Assembly (NCBI GenBank): GCA_964352225.1
Contig: CAYGRM010000034.1
Location: forward strand, 1 to 29,454
Reading direction: 5' to 3'
Origin: CAJQQY01 sp964352225
GTDB lineage: Bacteria > Bacteroidota > Bacteroidia > Chitinophagales > Saprospiraceae
Length of the DNA stretch: 29,454 nucleotides
Shown: one piece after another, positions 7,827-14,707 of the stretch
Layout of the letters: each line of letters opens with the position of its first letter
How positions within the stretch are numbered: the stretch's first letter is position 1
The notes under the pieces: model-generated
Database searches by the model: none
Seen by the model: only the letters and a program-made list of their open reading frames with translations
What the model was told of the DNA's origin: nothing
Made by a program: the position numbers and the translations under genes

Positions 7827-8891
7827 ATGGGGCAAAACGTAAGAACAGGAGAGGAGTTAAAAGAAGATTCATTAAAGGAATTTTTATTTAAGAACCAATT
7901 AATAGATAGCGTTCAAAGTAATTTGGATGTGTCTCAATTTTCCAATGGTTTCTCAAATCTCACCTACCTTTTACAAATAGAAAATAAAGAATATGTCTTG
8001 CGTCGTCCACCATTTGGAGCCATTAAAAGAGGGCATGATATGGGACGTGAATATAAAGTTTTGTCCAAACTTAACAATGCATTTACAAAAGCTCCTAAAG
8101 CTTATGCCTACACCGAGGATGATTCAGTTATAGGAGCATCTTTTTATGTGATGGAAAAAGTGAATGGAATTATTCTAACGGCAAAAGAAGCTCAAAAAAG
8201 AAAAGTTCAACCTGAGGAATTCCCAGTAATTGCAAATAGTTGGTTGGAGACTTTTATAGAATTACACCAAGTTGATTATAAAAGTGTTGGGCTAGAAGAT
8301 TTAGGAAGACCTGATGGTTACGTAGAAAGACAAGTTAGAAATTGGGGAAAGCAATATTTAAAAGCGGCTACTTCTGATGTTCCAGCTGCCATTAATATCA
8401 TGAAATGGTTAGACGATCATCAACCAATTAAGTATGAACACAGTTTAATTCACAATGATTTCAAATATGATAATATTATATTTAAGGATGAAAGTTGGAA
8501 AGAGGTTGCTGCTGTTTTAGATTGGGAAATGTGTACACTTGGGGATCCTTTGATGGATCTAGGAACATCCATTGCATATTGGTCTATGGCCTCTGATGGC
8601 CCAATTGTAAATCAAGGAATTCCTTCTCCTACGGCAATGCCTGGTAATCCAAGTCGAACAGAGGTAGTGGAAATGTATGCTCAAAAAAGTGGACGACCAA
8701 TAAATAATTTGACTTTCTATTATGTCTTTGGATTATTTAAGATAGCTGTAATTGCTCAACAAATATACTATAGATATCACCATGGAATGACTTCTGATCC
8801 TAAATTTGCAAAACTTGATAAAGCGGCAGAACTACTTTGTATGATGGGACAACAAGCCATACGAAAAAAGCGAATCGATAATTTATTTTAA
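7827..8891 (+). CDS. APH-fold phosphotransferase (ACAD10/11 kinase half, LvaA-like)
   Basis: The 354-residue aminoglycoside-phosphotransferase-fold kinase has a nucleotide-binding loop region FSNGFSNLTYLLQ (38-50), the conserved YVLRRPPFG (56-64), Glu75 in GREYKVLSKL, the Brenner catalytic loop IHNDFKYDN (208-216; base Asp211, Asn216) and the metal-binding DWE (232-234). YVLRRPP and REYKVL are typical of the ACAD10/11-type kinases that phosphorylate the hydroxyl of hydroxyacyl-CoAs, and of LvaA in P. putida levulinate catabolism. The gene sits between the ACAD10/11-like dehydrogenase and a phosphatase-fold gene, supporting that role over antibiotic resistance. The substrate chain length cannot be read. 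The start is fixed by the ATG at 7827, 22 bp after the upstream hairpin. Confidence 0.9.
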   Translation: MGQNVRTGEELKEDSLKEFLFKNQLIDSVQSNLDVSQFSNGFSNLTYLLQIENKEYVLRRPPFGAIKRGHDMGREYKVLSKLNNAFTKAPKAYAYTEDDSVIGASFYVMEKVNGIILTAKEAQKRKVQPEEFPVIANSWLETFIELHQVDYKSVGLEDLGRPDGYVERQVRNWGKQYLKAATSDVPAAINIMKWLDDHQPIKYEHSLIHNDFKYDNIIFKDESWKEVAAVLDWEMCTLGDPLMDLGTSIAYWSMASDGPIVNQGIPSPTAMPGNPSRTEVVEMYAQKSGRPINNLTFYYVFGLFKIAVIAQQIYYRYHHGMTSDPKFAKLDKAAELLCMMGQQAIRKKRIDNLF

Positions 8892-8953
8892 AAATTAAAT
8901 CCTTGCTTGCTTAAGGTCTGCAAAATCACCAAAGAGAAAATCTTGCTTCTTTT

Positions 8954-9667
8954 ATGTCAAAATTATTTTTCTTTCGCCATGCACAAGCTTCTTTTTTAGC
9001 TGATAATTACGATGAATTATCAGCCCATGGAGAAAAGCAATCTGAGGAACTTGGAAAATATTTAGTTAAGAACGGATTTCACTTTGATAAAATATTTGTT
9101 GGCCCATTAAGCCGTCAAAAAAAAACCTTTGAAATTGTAGCTGATGTTTTTTCCAAAAATAAATTAGAGATTCCTGCCCCCATCTTTATCAAAGGATTAA
9201 GGGAACACTCAGGGACAGAAGCTATGCACTTTGCCTTTCCTAGGTTAAAAGAATCTGTTCCATACGTCAAAGAATTACTTGAGGCAATCGAGTTAAATCC
9301 TTCTTTAAAAAAAAGAAACATGCTACTAGCTTTTCAGTTTTTTATGGAAAAATGGTCGGAGGATAAAATAGATGTTCCCGAGGTTGAAGCATGGAAAGTA
9401 TTTAGAGAAAATGCTAGAAAAGGATTGTTTAAAATTTTAGAGAAAACAGGAAAAGGAGAAATTATTGGAGCATTTACTTCTGGAGGAACAATATCTTCGA
9501 TTACAGGAGATTCACTTGGAATAAAAGATGAAACGAAAATAGTTGCGATGAATTTTTCAGTTCGTAATACTTCATTCACAAGCTTTCTTTATTCAAAAAA
9601 TAAATTTAATCTTTTAAGTTTTAATGAACTGCCACATTTGGAAGAAGATATGGTTACGTTCATTTAA
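8954..9667 (+). CDS. Histidine phosphatase superfamily protein lacking the second catalytic His
   Basis: The 237-residue protein has the N-terminal RHA triad of the histidine phosphatase fold (Arg8, His9 phospho-acceptor, Ala10), the supporting segment GPLSRQKKTFE (50-60) and LREHSG (82-87). The usual second catalytic motif (S/G)HGG appears as FTSGGTIS (174-181), with Ser176 where His is expected. It may therefore be slower, have altered specificity, or act as a binding protein. It follows the kinase by 62 bp and overlaps no gene; the DUF1330 gene starts 9 bp after its stop. The neighbourhood suggests it handles a phosphorylated intermediate or by-product of the kinase/ACAD pathway, which is inference. 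Cytosolic; no signal peptide. Confidence 0.85.
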   Translation: MSKLFFFRHAQASFLADNYDELSAHGEKQSEELGKYLVKNGFHFDKIFVGPLSRQKKTFEIVADVFSKNKLEIPAPIFIKGLREHSGTEAMHFAFPRLKESVPYVKELLEAIELNPSLKKRNMLLAFQFFMEKWSEDKIDVPEVEAWKVFRENARKGLFKILEKTGKGEIIGAFTSGGTISSITGDSLGIKDETKIVAMNFSVRNTSFTSFLYSKNKFNLLSFNELPHLEEDMVTFI

Positions 9668-9676
9668 TAAATTATT

Positions 9677-10063
9677 ATGGAAAAATATTTAGACTTAACC
9701 AAAGATCAATTTAAAGCATTTATGGCTTTGCCAATTGATGTTCCTTTACAAATGCTGAACCTCCTAAAATTTAGAGATAAAGTAGAGAATACCGAAATTT
9801 CAGGAGCTGAGCGATACAAAGAATATATGAAAGCGACTGTTCCATTTTTTGTAAAATCAAAAGCGAAAGTAAATTTCTATGGAGATGCAAAGTTCAATTT
9901 GATTGGCCCATCAGAATTAGAATGGGACAAAGTTTTGATCGTTGAATATGCTTCTAAAAATGATTTTATCAATATGATCACAACGGAAGGATATCCTTCT
10001 GAAATGCGAAAATCCGCAATTGAAAACTCAAGGTTAATTTTCTGTACAGTTTCTAAAAAATAA
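9677..10063 (+). CDS. Small DUF1330-like dimeric alpha/beta-barrel protein
   Basis: The product has 128 residues. Segments MLNLLKFRDK (about 26-35), YKEYMKATVPFFVKSKAKV (about 47-65) and the WDKVLIVEYASKNDFINM stretch (about 83-100) fit the DUF1330 ferredoxin-like dimeric barrel family. The biochemical role of the family is generally unknown. It starts 9 bp after the phosphatase-fold gene and ends 24 bp before the SDR, so it is almost surely co-transcribed. In the analogous P. putida pathway a small protein, LvaB, is needed with the kinase LvaA; whether this protein plays that part is untested and it need not be homologous. Confidence 0.72.
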   Translation: MEKYLDLTKDQFKAFMALPIDVPLQMLNLLKFRDKVENTEISGAERYKEYMKATVPFFVKSKAKVNFYGDAKFNLIGPSELEWDKVLIVEYASKNDFINMITTEGYPSEMRKSAIENSRLIFCTVSKK

Positions 10064-10087
10064 AAAACTAAGTAATAAAATAATAAC

Positions 10088-10843
10088 ATGGAATTAGAAA
10101 ATAAAGTCGTTATCGTAACAGGAGCTGGATCCGGAATTGGGGCAGCTACAGCCATTTTATGTGCTGCGAATGGGGCAAAAGTTGTTTTGTCAGACGTCAA
10201 TATAGATAACGCTCAAAACGTTGCTAAAGGGATCACCGAGGCAGGAGGAACAGCCCTCGTTATAGGTGCTAATGTTACTAAATATGAAGAAGTGGAAAAC
10301 CTAATAAATTCAACAGTTGAGGTTTATGGACGACTAGATGTTATGGTCAACAATGCGGGGATCGGTCCTAAGCGAATGGTAAAAGTGGCGGATCACACTT
10401 TAGAGGATTGGGATAATGTGATCGCTGTAAATCAAACAGGTGTTTTTTATTGCATGAAATTAGCTATTGCACAAATGCTTAAAAATGGCGGTGGAAACGT
10501 GGTGAATATTGCTTCATTAGCTGGTTTGAAAGCTTCCGGAAAAAATCTTTCTTACAGCGCTAGCAAGTTTGCAGTTGTTGGAATGACAAAGTCTGCTGCA
10601 CTTGAATATGCCAATGATAATATTCGTGTTAATGCAGTTTGCCCAGGCTATACAAAATCGGCATTGTTAAATCAATTATTAGGGATGCGCGATGATATGG
10701 ATAAATTACTTTTAAGATTTGTTCCAATGAGGAGATTTGGAGAGGCAAAGGAAATTGCTGAATCTATTGTTTTTCTAGCTTCAGATAAAACGAAATTTAT
10801 CACAGGTCAGACCATCACACTTGATGGTGGAGCTTCATTGTAG
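10088..10843 (+). CDS. Short-chain dehydrogenase/reductase (NAD-type classical SDR)
   Basis: The 251-residue classical SDR has the cofactor motif TGAGSGIG (11-18), Asp36 at the end of beta-2 (prefers NAD over NADP), NNAG (88-91), the catalytic triad Ser143, Tyr156 and Lys160 in YSASK, and the PG motif with a GGASL C-terminus. It likely oxidises a hydroxyacyl-CoA or another secondary alcohol. The SDR of the lva operon (LvaD) acts as a 3-hydroxyacyl-CoA dehydrogenase, which suits its place as last gene of the kinase/ACAD block. A terminator follows 22 bp after its stop. Substrate assignment is inference; FabG-like beta-ketoacyl reductase is an alternative but Asp36 and context argue against it. 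Confidence 0.9.
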   Translation: MELENKVVIVTGAGSGIGAATAILCAANGAKVVLSDVNIDNAQNVAKGITEAGGTALVIGANVTKYEEVENLINSTVEVYGRLDVMVNNAGIGPKRMVKVADHTLEDWDNVIAVNQTGVFYCMKLAIAQMLKNGGGNVVNIASLAGLKASGKNLSYSASKFAVVGMTKSAALEYANDNIRVNAVCPGYTKSALLNQLLGMRDDMDKLLLRFVPMRRFGEAKEIAESIVFLASDKTKFITGQTITLDGGASL

Positions 10844-10865
10844 TTTTTTGATAAAATTAACCATG

Positions 10866-10909
10866 CCCACAAGGTAACTTTGAGTCACCTTGTGGGTTTT
10901 CTATTTTTA
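10866..10909 (+). terminator. Terminator after the SDR
   Basis: CCCACAAGGT (10866-10875) pairs perfectly with ACCTTGTGGG (10887-10896); after an A-C mismatch, ACT and AGT can extend the stem inward around a TTG loop. The tail reads TTTTCTATTTTTAT. It separates the kinase/ACAD block from the carboxyltransferase gene. Confidence 0.85.
10879..10909 (+). promoter_or_regulatory. Promoter of the carboxyltransferase embedded in the upstream terminator
   Basis: TTTG (10879-10882) is followed after exactly 19 nt by TATTTTTA (10902-10909), a seven-of-eight match to the Bacteroidota -7 element TAnnTTTG. The -33 box lies in the loop of the terminator hairpin and the -7 box in its T-rich tail. Predicted transcription would start about 15 nt before the ATG at 10930. 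Confidence 0.55.
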
Positions 10910-10929
10910 TAAGAAAAAAATAAACCAAT

Positions 10930-12513
10930 ATGTCGAAGAAAAAATCTACTGAACCTCGTAAAGATTTACAAGAATTTCAAAAACGAAAATCTTTTTTATT
11001 AGACGAAAATCGACCAGAGGCTGTGGCCAAAAGACATAAAAAAGGAGAACGTACCGCTCGCGAAAATATTGAAGATCTTTGTGATAAAGATTCTTTTGTG
11101 GAATTTGGTTCTATGATTGTTGCCGCTCAAAGAGGAAGGAAAACTGAAAATGAATTAATAGAGCAAACTCCAGCTGATGGACTTATCACAGGTATTGCTT
11201 CCGTGAATGGAAAATGGTTTAATACAGAAGATTGTAAATGTATTGTTATGAGTTATGATTATACTGTGCTTGCTGGAACTCAGGGCGCATTTAATCATAA
11301 GAAAACGGATCGAATGATGCAGGTGGCGAAACAAGCCAAAAAGCCGATCATCTTTTTTGTGGAAGGTGGAGGAGGGCGTCCAGGTGATGTTGATTTTGAT
11401 ATTATTTCAACAGGAGGATTGGACTTGATGACTTTTGTAGAGTACGCTCGGTTGAGTGGTAAAGTTCCTAGGATTGCAATTGCTTCTGGATATTGTTTCG
11501 CTGGAAATGCTTCTATTGCAGGGTGTTCTGATGTAATAATAGCAACAGAAAATATCTCTCTTGGTATGGGAGGTCCTGCAATGATTGAAGGCGGAGGTTT
11601 AGGAAAATTTCATCCAAAGGAAATAGGTCCAGCAAAAATGCAATATGAGAATGGCGTAATTGATATTTTAGTCAAAGATGAAATTGAAGCAGTAGCCACA
11701 GCAAAAAAATATGTTTCCTATTTCCAAGGAGAAAAAAAAGATTGGACTTGTAAAGATCAATTGGAACTCCGAAACTTAGTACCTGAAAATCGTAAATATG
11801 CTTATGACATTTTCAAAGTAATTAATCAGTTAGCTGATGAAGACTCCGTCCTAGAACTTCGTGGTGGTTTTGCAAAAAATATGGTAACTGCTTTTATTCG
11901 AGTTGAAGGAAGACCAATTGGGTTGATCGGAAATAGTACTCGTCATTTAGGAGGAGCAATTGACGCGAATGCCGCTGACAAAGCTGCAAGATTTATGCAG
12001 CTGTGCGATGCTTTTAAGATTCCTATTTTATCATTGTGTGATGCACCTGGATTTATGGTTGGACCTGATTGTGAAAAAACAGCAATGGTTCGACATTCAT
12101 CTCGAATGTTTATTATGGGAGCATCCTTAAATGTACCTATTCTAACAATAGTTTTACGGAAAGCCTATGGTCTAGGAGCGATGGCGATGGCTGGTGGAAG
12201 TTTGCATGAATCATTTTTTACAGTCGCCTGGCCAACTGGAGAATTTGGAGCAATGGGACTCGAAGGAGCTGTCAAATTAGGTTTTAAGAAAGAGCTAGAC
12301 GAGCAAACTGATCCTGTATTGAAAAAAGAGCTCTATGAAAAATTAGTCAAAAAAGCTTATAATAGAGGTAAAGCTACAGTTGCCGCTTCCTTCTTAGAAT
12401 TTGATGAGGTTATCGATCCAAAAGATTCTAGAAAATGGATAACTTCTGCGTTGGAAAGTATTCCAAATAAGCAAGATATGAAAAATAAAAACCGCATAGT
12501 AGATAGTTGGTAG
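10930..12513 (+). CDS. Acyl-CoA carboxylase carboxyltransferase (beta) subunit
   Basis: The 527-residue biotin-dependent carboxyltransferase has the N-terminal region GERTARENIEDLCDKDSFVE (39-58), the segment FFVEGGGGRPGDVD (142-155), the first oxyanion-hole region GYCFAGNASIAG (187-198), the CoA-binding segment LGGAIDANAADKAARF (340-355), CDAPGFMVGPD (370-380) and the second crotonase-like oxyanion region LRKAYGLGAMAMAGG (409-423). It transfers CO2 from carboxybiotin to propionyl-, acetyl- or a longer acyl-CoA. The GGGRPGD form resembles the CT part of broad-specificity long-chain acyl-CoA carboxylases. No biotin carboxylase or biotin carrier gene lies in the window, so its partner is encoded elsewhere. 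Propionyl-CoA released by the upstream block would be a sensible substrate, but this is inference. Confidence 0.9.
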   Translation: MSKKKSTEPRKDLQEFQKRKSFLLDENRPEAVAKRHKKGERTARENIEDLCDKDSFVEFGSMIVAAQRGRKTENELIEQTPADGLITGIASVNGKWFNTEDCKCIVMSYDYTVLAGTQGAFNHKKTDRMMQVAKQAKKPIIFFVEGGGGRPGDVDFDIISTGGLDLMTFVEYARLSGKVPRIAIASGYCFAGNASIAGCSDVIIATENISLGMGGPAMIEGGGLGKFHPKEIGPAKMQYENGVIDILVKDEIEAVATAKKYVSYFQGEKKDWTCKDQLELRNLVPENRKYAYDIFKVINQLADEDSVLELRGGFAKNMVTAFIRVEGRPIGLIGNSTRHLGGAIDANAADKAARFMQLCDAFKIPILSLCDAPGFMVGPDCEKTAMVRHSSRMFIMGASLNVPILTIVLRKAYGLGAMAMAGGSLHESFFTVAWPTGEFGAMGLEGAVKLGFKKELDEQTDPVLKKELYEKLVKKAYNRGKATVAASFLEFDEVIDPKDSRKWITSALESIPNKQDMKNKNRIVDSW

Positions 12514-12574
12514 CTACAGTTGTGTACCAAAAAATGATAGTTATCAACTAATATTGATTTTAATTTTTTTTTTT

Positions 12575-12605
12575 TTTGCCATATTATTTTTGGATATTAT
12601 ATTTG
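12575..12605 (+). promoter_or_regulatory. Consensus Bacteroidota promoter upstream of the DUF2853 gene
   Basis: TTTG (12575-12578), exactly 19 nt of spacer, then TATATTTG (12598-12605) is a full match to TTTG-N19-TAnnTTTG. The start point would be about 12610 and the ATG is at 12645. The -33 box uses the end of a 14-T tract (12564-12577) that may also serve as a weak terminator tail for the carboxyltransferase gene. A short GGGTG/CACCC hairpin (12605-12616) falls in the initially transcribed region. Confidence 0.65.
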
Positions 12606-12644
12606 GGTGTTCACCCTTTTTAGTAATTAAAAATAAACATTTCA

Positions 12645-12977
12645 ATGAGTGACGTAACTGAAAAATTAGCAAAGCTGAAAGAACAAGCTGCTAAACAATT
12701 AACCGATTCGGGAGTATCAAATATCGATAATGAATTATTAGATACTCTTGTTGGGCGACTTAGATTAATCGTGGATAATAAAGATGCGCTTTTAGTTTCT
12801 GGAAGTGATCCTTCGGAGTTAGAAACTGTAAGGAAAAACTTTGTGGTAAAAAAGTTAGGCATTAATGACAAAGACAAAGCAATGTCTGCTATTAATGAAG
12901 TGGCTAATGAAATGAAAGGTATTAAGATGAAAAATCGAGCTGCTTTTTACTACATGGTACAAAAGAAACTAAGCTAG
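12645..12977 (+). CDS. DUF2853 family protein
   Basis: This 110-residue, mostly helical cytosolic protein matches by eye the DUF2853 pattern: an N-terminal helix rich in Lys/Ala, the segment DALLVSGSDPSELETVRKNFVVKKLGI around residues 47-73, and the C-terminal RAAFYYMVQKKLS. Function of the family is not known to me. It has its own consensus promoter and is followed by a bidirectional terminator, so it is monocistronic. Confidence 0.8.
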   Translation: MSDVTEKLAKLKEQAAKQLTDSGVSNIDNELLDTLVGRLRLIVDNKDALLVSGSDPSELETVRKNFVVKKLGINDKDKAMSAINEVANEMKGIKMKNRAAFYYMVQKKLS

Positions 12978-12996
12978 AACTTTAGTTTTTTTCAGT

Positions 12997-13033
12997 AAAA
13001 AAGAGCCATCTCAATCTATGAGGTAGCTCTTTT
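12997..13033. terminator. Bidirectional terminator between DUF2853 gene and RhlE helicase gene
   Basis: AAAAGAGC (12999-13006) pairs with GCTCTTTT (13026-13033). After one mismatch ATCTCA pairs with TGAGGT (one G-T) around a 5-nt loop. A-tract and T-tract flanks allow it to work for both convergent genes. Confidence 0.85.
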
Positions 13034-13058
13034 AATTTATGTTCAAAGTTAAATATTA

Positions 13059-14375
13059 CTATCTTGGTTTAGAAGGAGATTTTGGTTTTGAACCTGAATT
13101 CCGGTTATTAGAATTTCTACTGTTTTTTCCTCGATCATTAGAATTTCTATTATTGTTGTTTCTTCCTCTTCCACCTCCACCTCCTCGGCTATTTCCAAAT
13201 CGACTTGGCTTAGGGGCATTTGGATTATATTTCGGTCCTTCTCCTAATTCTGCTGGTAGTTCTAATTTTTTTATTTCACTCCCAATTAAGGATTCAATTT
13301 CTCCAAAATTTCTTTGATCTCGAGGAGTAATTAAAGTCAATGCTACACCAGTAGAATCTGCTCTTGCCGTTCGCCCAACTCTATGTACATAATCCTCCGC
13401 ATCATTCGGCACATCATAGTTGATGACCAAACTTATTTCTTTAATATCAATTCCTCTTGCCAAAATATCTGTAGCTACTAGGATTTGAATTTTATGAGCT
13501 TTAAAATCAAGTAGTGTAGATTCTCTTTCCTTTTGATCAAGATCAGAAGAAATTTCAGCAACTCTAAATCTTTTCCTATTCAAGGTTTGAGTAATCTCTT
13601 TTACTACCCTTTTGGTAGAAGAAAAGATAATAACACTTGGATATTTTTCCTCTTTTCCTCTTAACAAAATTTCCAACAATGGAATTTTTTGAGGAGGAAA
13701 GGTCATGTAGGCTCCTTGTACAACACCTTCAGCTGGCTTGGAAAGAGCAATATTTATTTGGGCTGGATTTTTCAATAACTTCTTTGCAAGTTCTCTAATT
13801 TTCCCAGGCATAGTTGCTGAAAAAAGTAAGGTTTGCCTTTCTTGAGGGAGCTTTTTTACAACCGACATAATATCATTAAAGAATCCCATGTCTAACATTC
13901 GATCGGCCTCATCGAGAATTAAATATTGTACACTTTTAAAATTTGTATATCCTAAATTAATGTGAGAAATTAATCGTCCTGGAGTCGCGATAACAATATC
14001 TACTCCTTTTGTAAAGGCTTTCTTTTGTTGATCAAAGGAAGCACCATCTCCACCTCCATAAACTGGAATAGAGCTTACTCCAAGAAAATAGCCAAAGGCT
14101 TCCACTTGTTGGTCTATTTGTAAGGCTAATTCACGTGTAGGAGCTATGATTATTGCTTGCACTCCTTTTCTGTTAGGATTGGAAGCAATTTGATTAAGTA
14201 CTGGAAGCAGGAATGCACCAGTTTTACCCGTTCCCGTTTGGGCACAGGCGATGAGATCCCTTTTCTGATTAATTAATGGAATTGCTTGGGCTTGAATTGG
14301 ACTGGGTTCTTTAAAACCCATAAAATCGAGAGCTTCAAGTAAACTAGGGGCGAAATCGAAATTGTCAAATGTCAT
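13059..14375 (-). CDS. rhlE: DEAD-box ATP-dependent RNA helicase, RhlE type
   Basis: The start is set at 14375 so the protein begins MTFDNFDFAPSLLEAL, the normal family N-terminus; an upstream in-frame ATG would add 11 unlikely residues. In the 438-residue product one sees the Q motif GFKEPSPIQAQAIP, motif I AQTGTGKT, Ia PTRELALQ, TPGR, motif II DEAD, motif III SAT, ARGIDI and motif VI HRVGRTAR, all intact. The last ~65 residues form a G/R/N/S/K-rich disordered tail typical of RNA-binding extensions. It unwinds RNA, probably in ribosome assembly or mRNA turnover, with cold-response roles common in the family. It is a single minus-strand gene, convergent with DUF2853. Confidence 0.93.
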   Translation of the reverse strand: MTFDNFDFAPSLLEALDFMGFKEPSPIQAQAIPLINQKRDLIACAQTGTGKTGAFLLPVLNQIASNPNRKGVQAIIIAPTRELALQIDQQVEAFGYFLGVSSIPVYGGGDGASFDQQKKAFTKGVDIVIATPGRLISHINLGYTNFKSVQYLILDEADRMLDMGFFNDIMSVVKKLPQERQTLLFSATMPGKIRELAKKLLKNPAQINIALSKPAEGVVQGAYMTFPPQKIPLLEILLRGKEEKYPSVIIFSSTKRVVKEITQTLNRKRFRVAEISSDLDQKERESTLLDFKAHKIQILVATDILARGIDIKEISLVINYDVPNDAEDYVHRVGRTARADSTGVALTLITPRDQRNFGEIESLIGSEIKKLELPAELGEGPKYNPNAPKPSRFGNSRGGGGGRGRNNNNRNSNDRGKNSRNSNNRNSGSKPKSPSKPR

Positions 14376-14619
14376 ATGACTTTGTTCTGTCTTTATAATA
14401 AAGCACAAAGATGAATAAAAAGAAGGTTTTATTCTAATTTATCTTTATAGGTGATTAAATAATATAATACGGATAAGATGTGTTATTGTTCTGTTAAAAA
14501 TATGTTAATGAAACAGCATATGAAAATCTAAACCGTTATTTAGTTAATTGCTTAAGGTTTATATATCAATAATTTAAGCAAATAATTTGGTTTTTAGTTG
14601 GTTTTGTTTGTTAGATAAA

Positions 14620-14645
14620 ACGGGTGTAGCAAAAGCTACACCCGT
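14620..14645. repeat. Perfect 11-bp stem with AAAA loop
   Basis: ACGGGTGTAGC (14620-14630) and GCTACACCCGT (14635-14645) pair perfectly around a tetraloop. In the minus direction it is followed by TTTATCT and comes 32 nt after the LytTR terminator, so it may be a second, back-up terminator protecting the helicase gene. Confidence 0.7.
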
Positions 14646-14676
14646 TGCTATTTTCAATACATTTAATTTTATCATT

Positions 14677-14700
14677 AAAAAAAGCGGTTTTACCCGCTTT
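14677..14700 (-). terminator. Rho-independent terminator of the LytS/LytTR operon
   Basis: On the minus strand AAAGCGG, a GTAAAA loop and CCGCTTT form a 7-bp stem (14700-14681) running into a seven-T tail (14683-14677). It begins 7 bp past the LytTR stop codon. Confidence 0.8.
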
Positions 14701-14707
14701 CCTTATT

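Larger units (their letters stand above)
14376..14707. other. Intergenic region between the helicase and LytTR genes
   Basis: This 332-bp region has no credible ORF. It contains the LytTR terminator (14677-14700), a second strong hairpin (14620-14645), and an 8-bp inverted repeat TTGCTTAA/TTAAGCAA (14548-14555 and 14574-14581). The helicase promoter should lie here, but no good TTTG-N19-TAnnTTTG match was found on the minus strand; CATCTTTG near 14405-14412 is the closest -7 candidate. Confidence 0.5.

Noticed and set aside
7827..8891. Aminoglycoside resistance gene
   Set aside because: The fold is shared, but the YVLRRPP and REYKVL segments and the acyl-CoA gene context point to the ACAD10/11-type kinase group.
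13039..13317. Plus-strand ORF of 92 codons rich in Leu/Phe/Pro
   Set aside because: It is the antisense shadow of the repetitive Gly/Arg/Asn tail of the RNA helicase.
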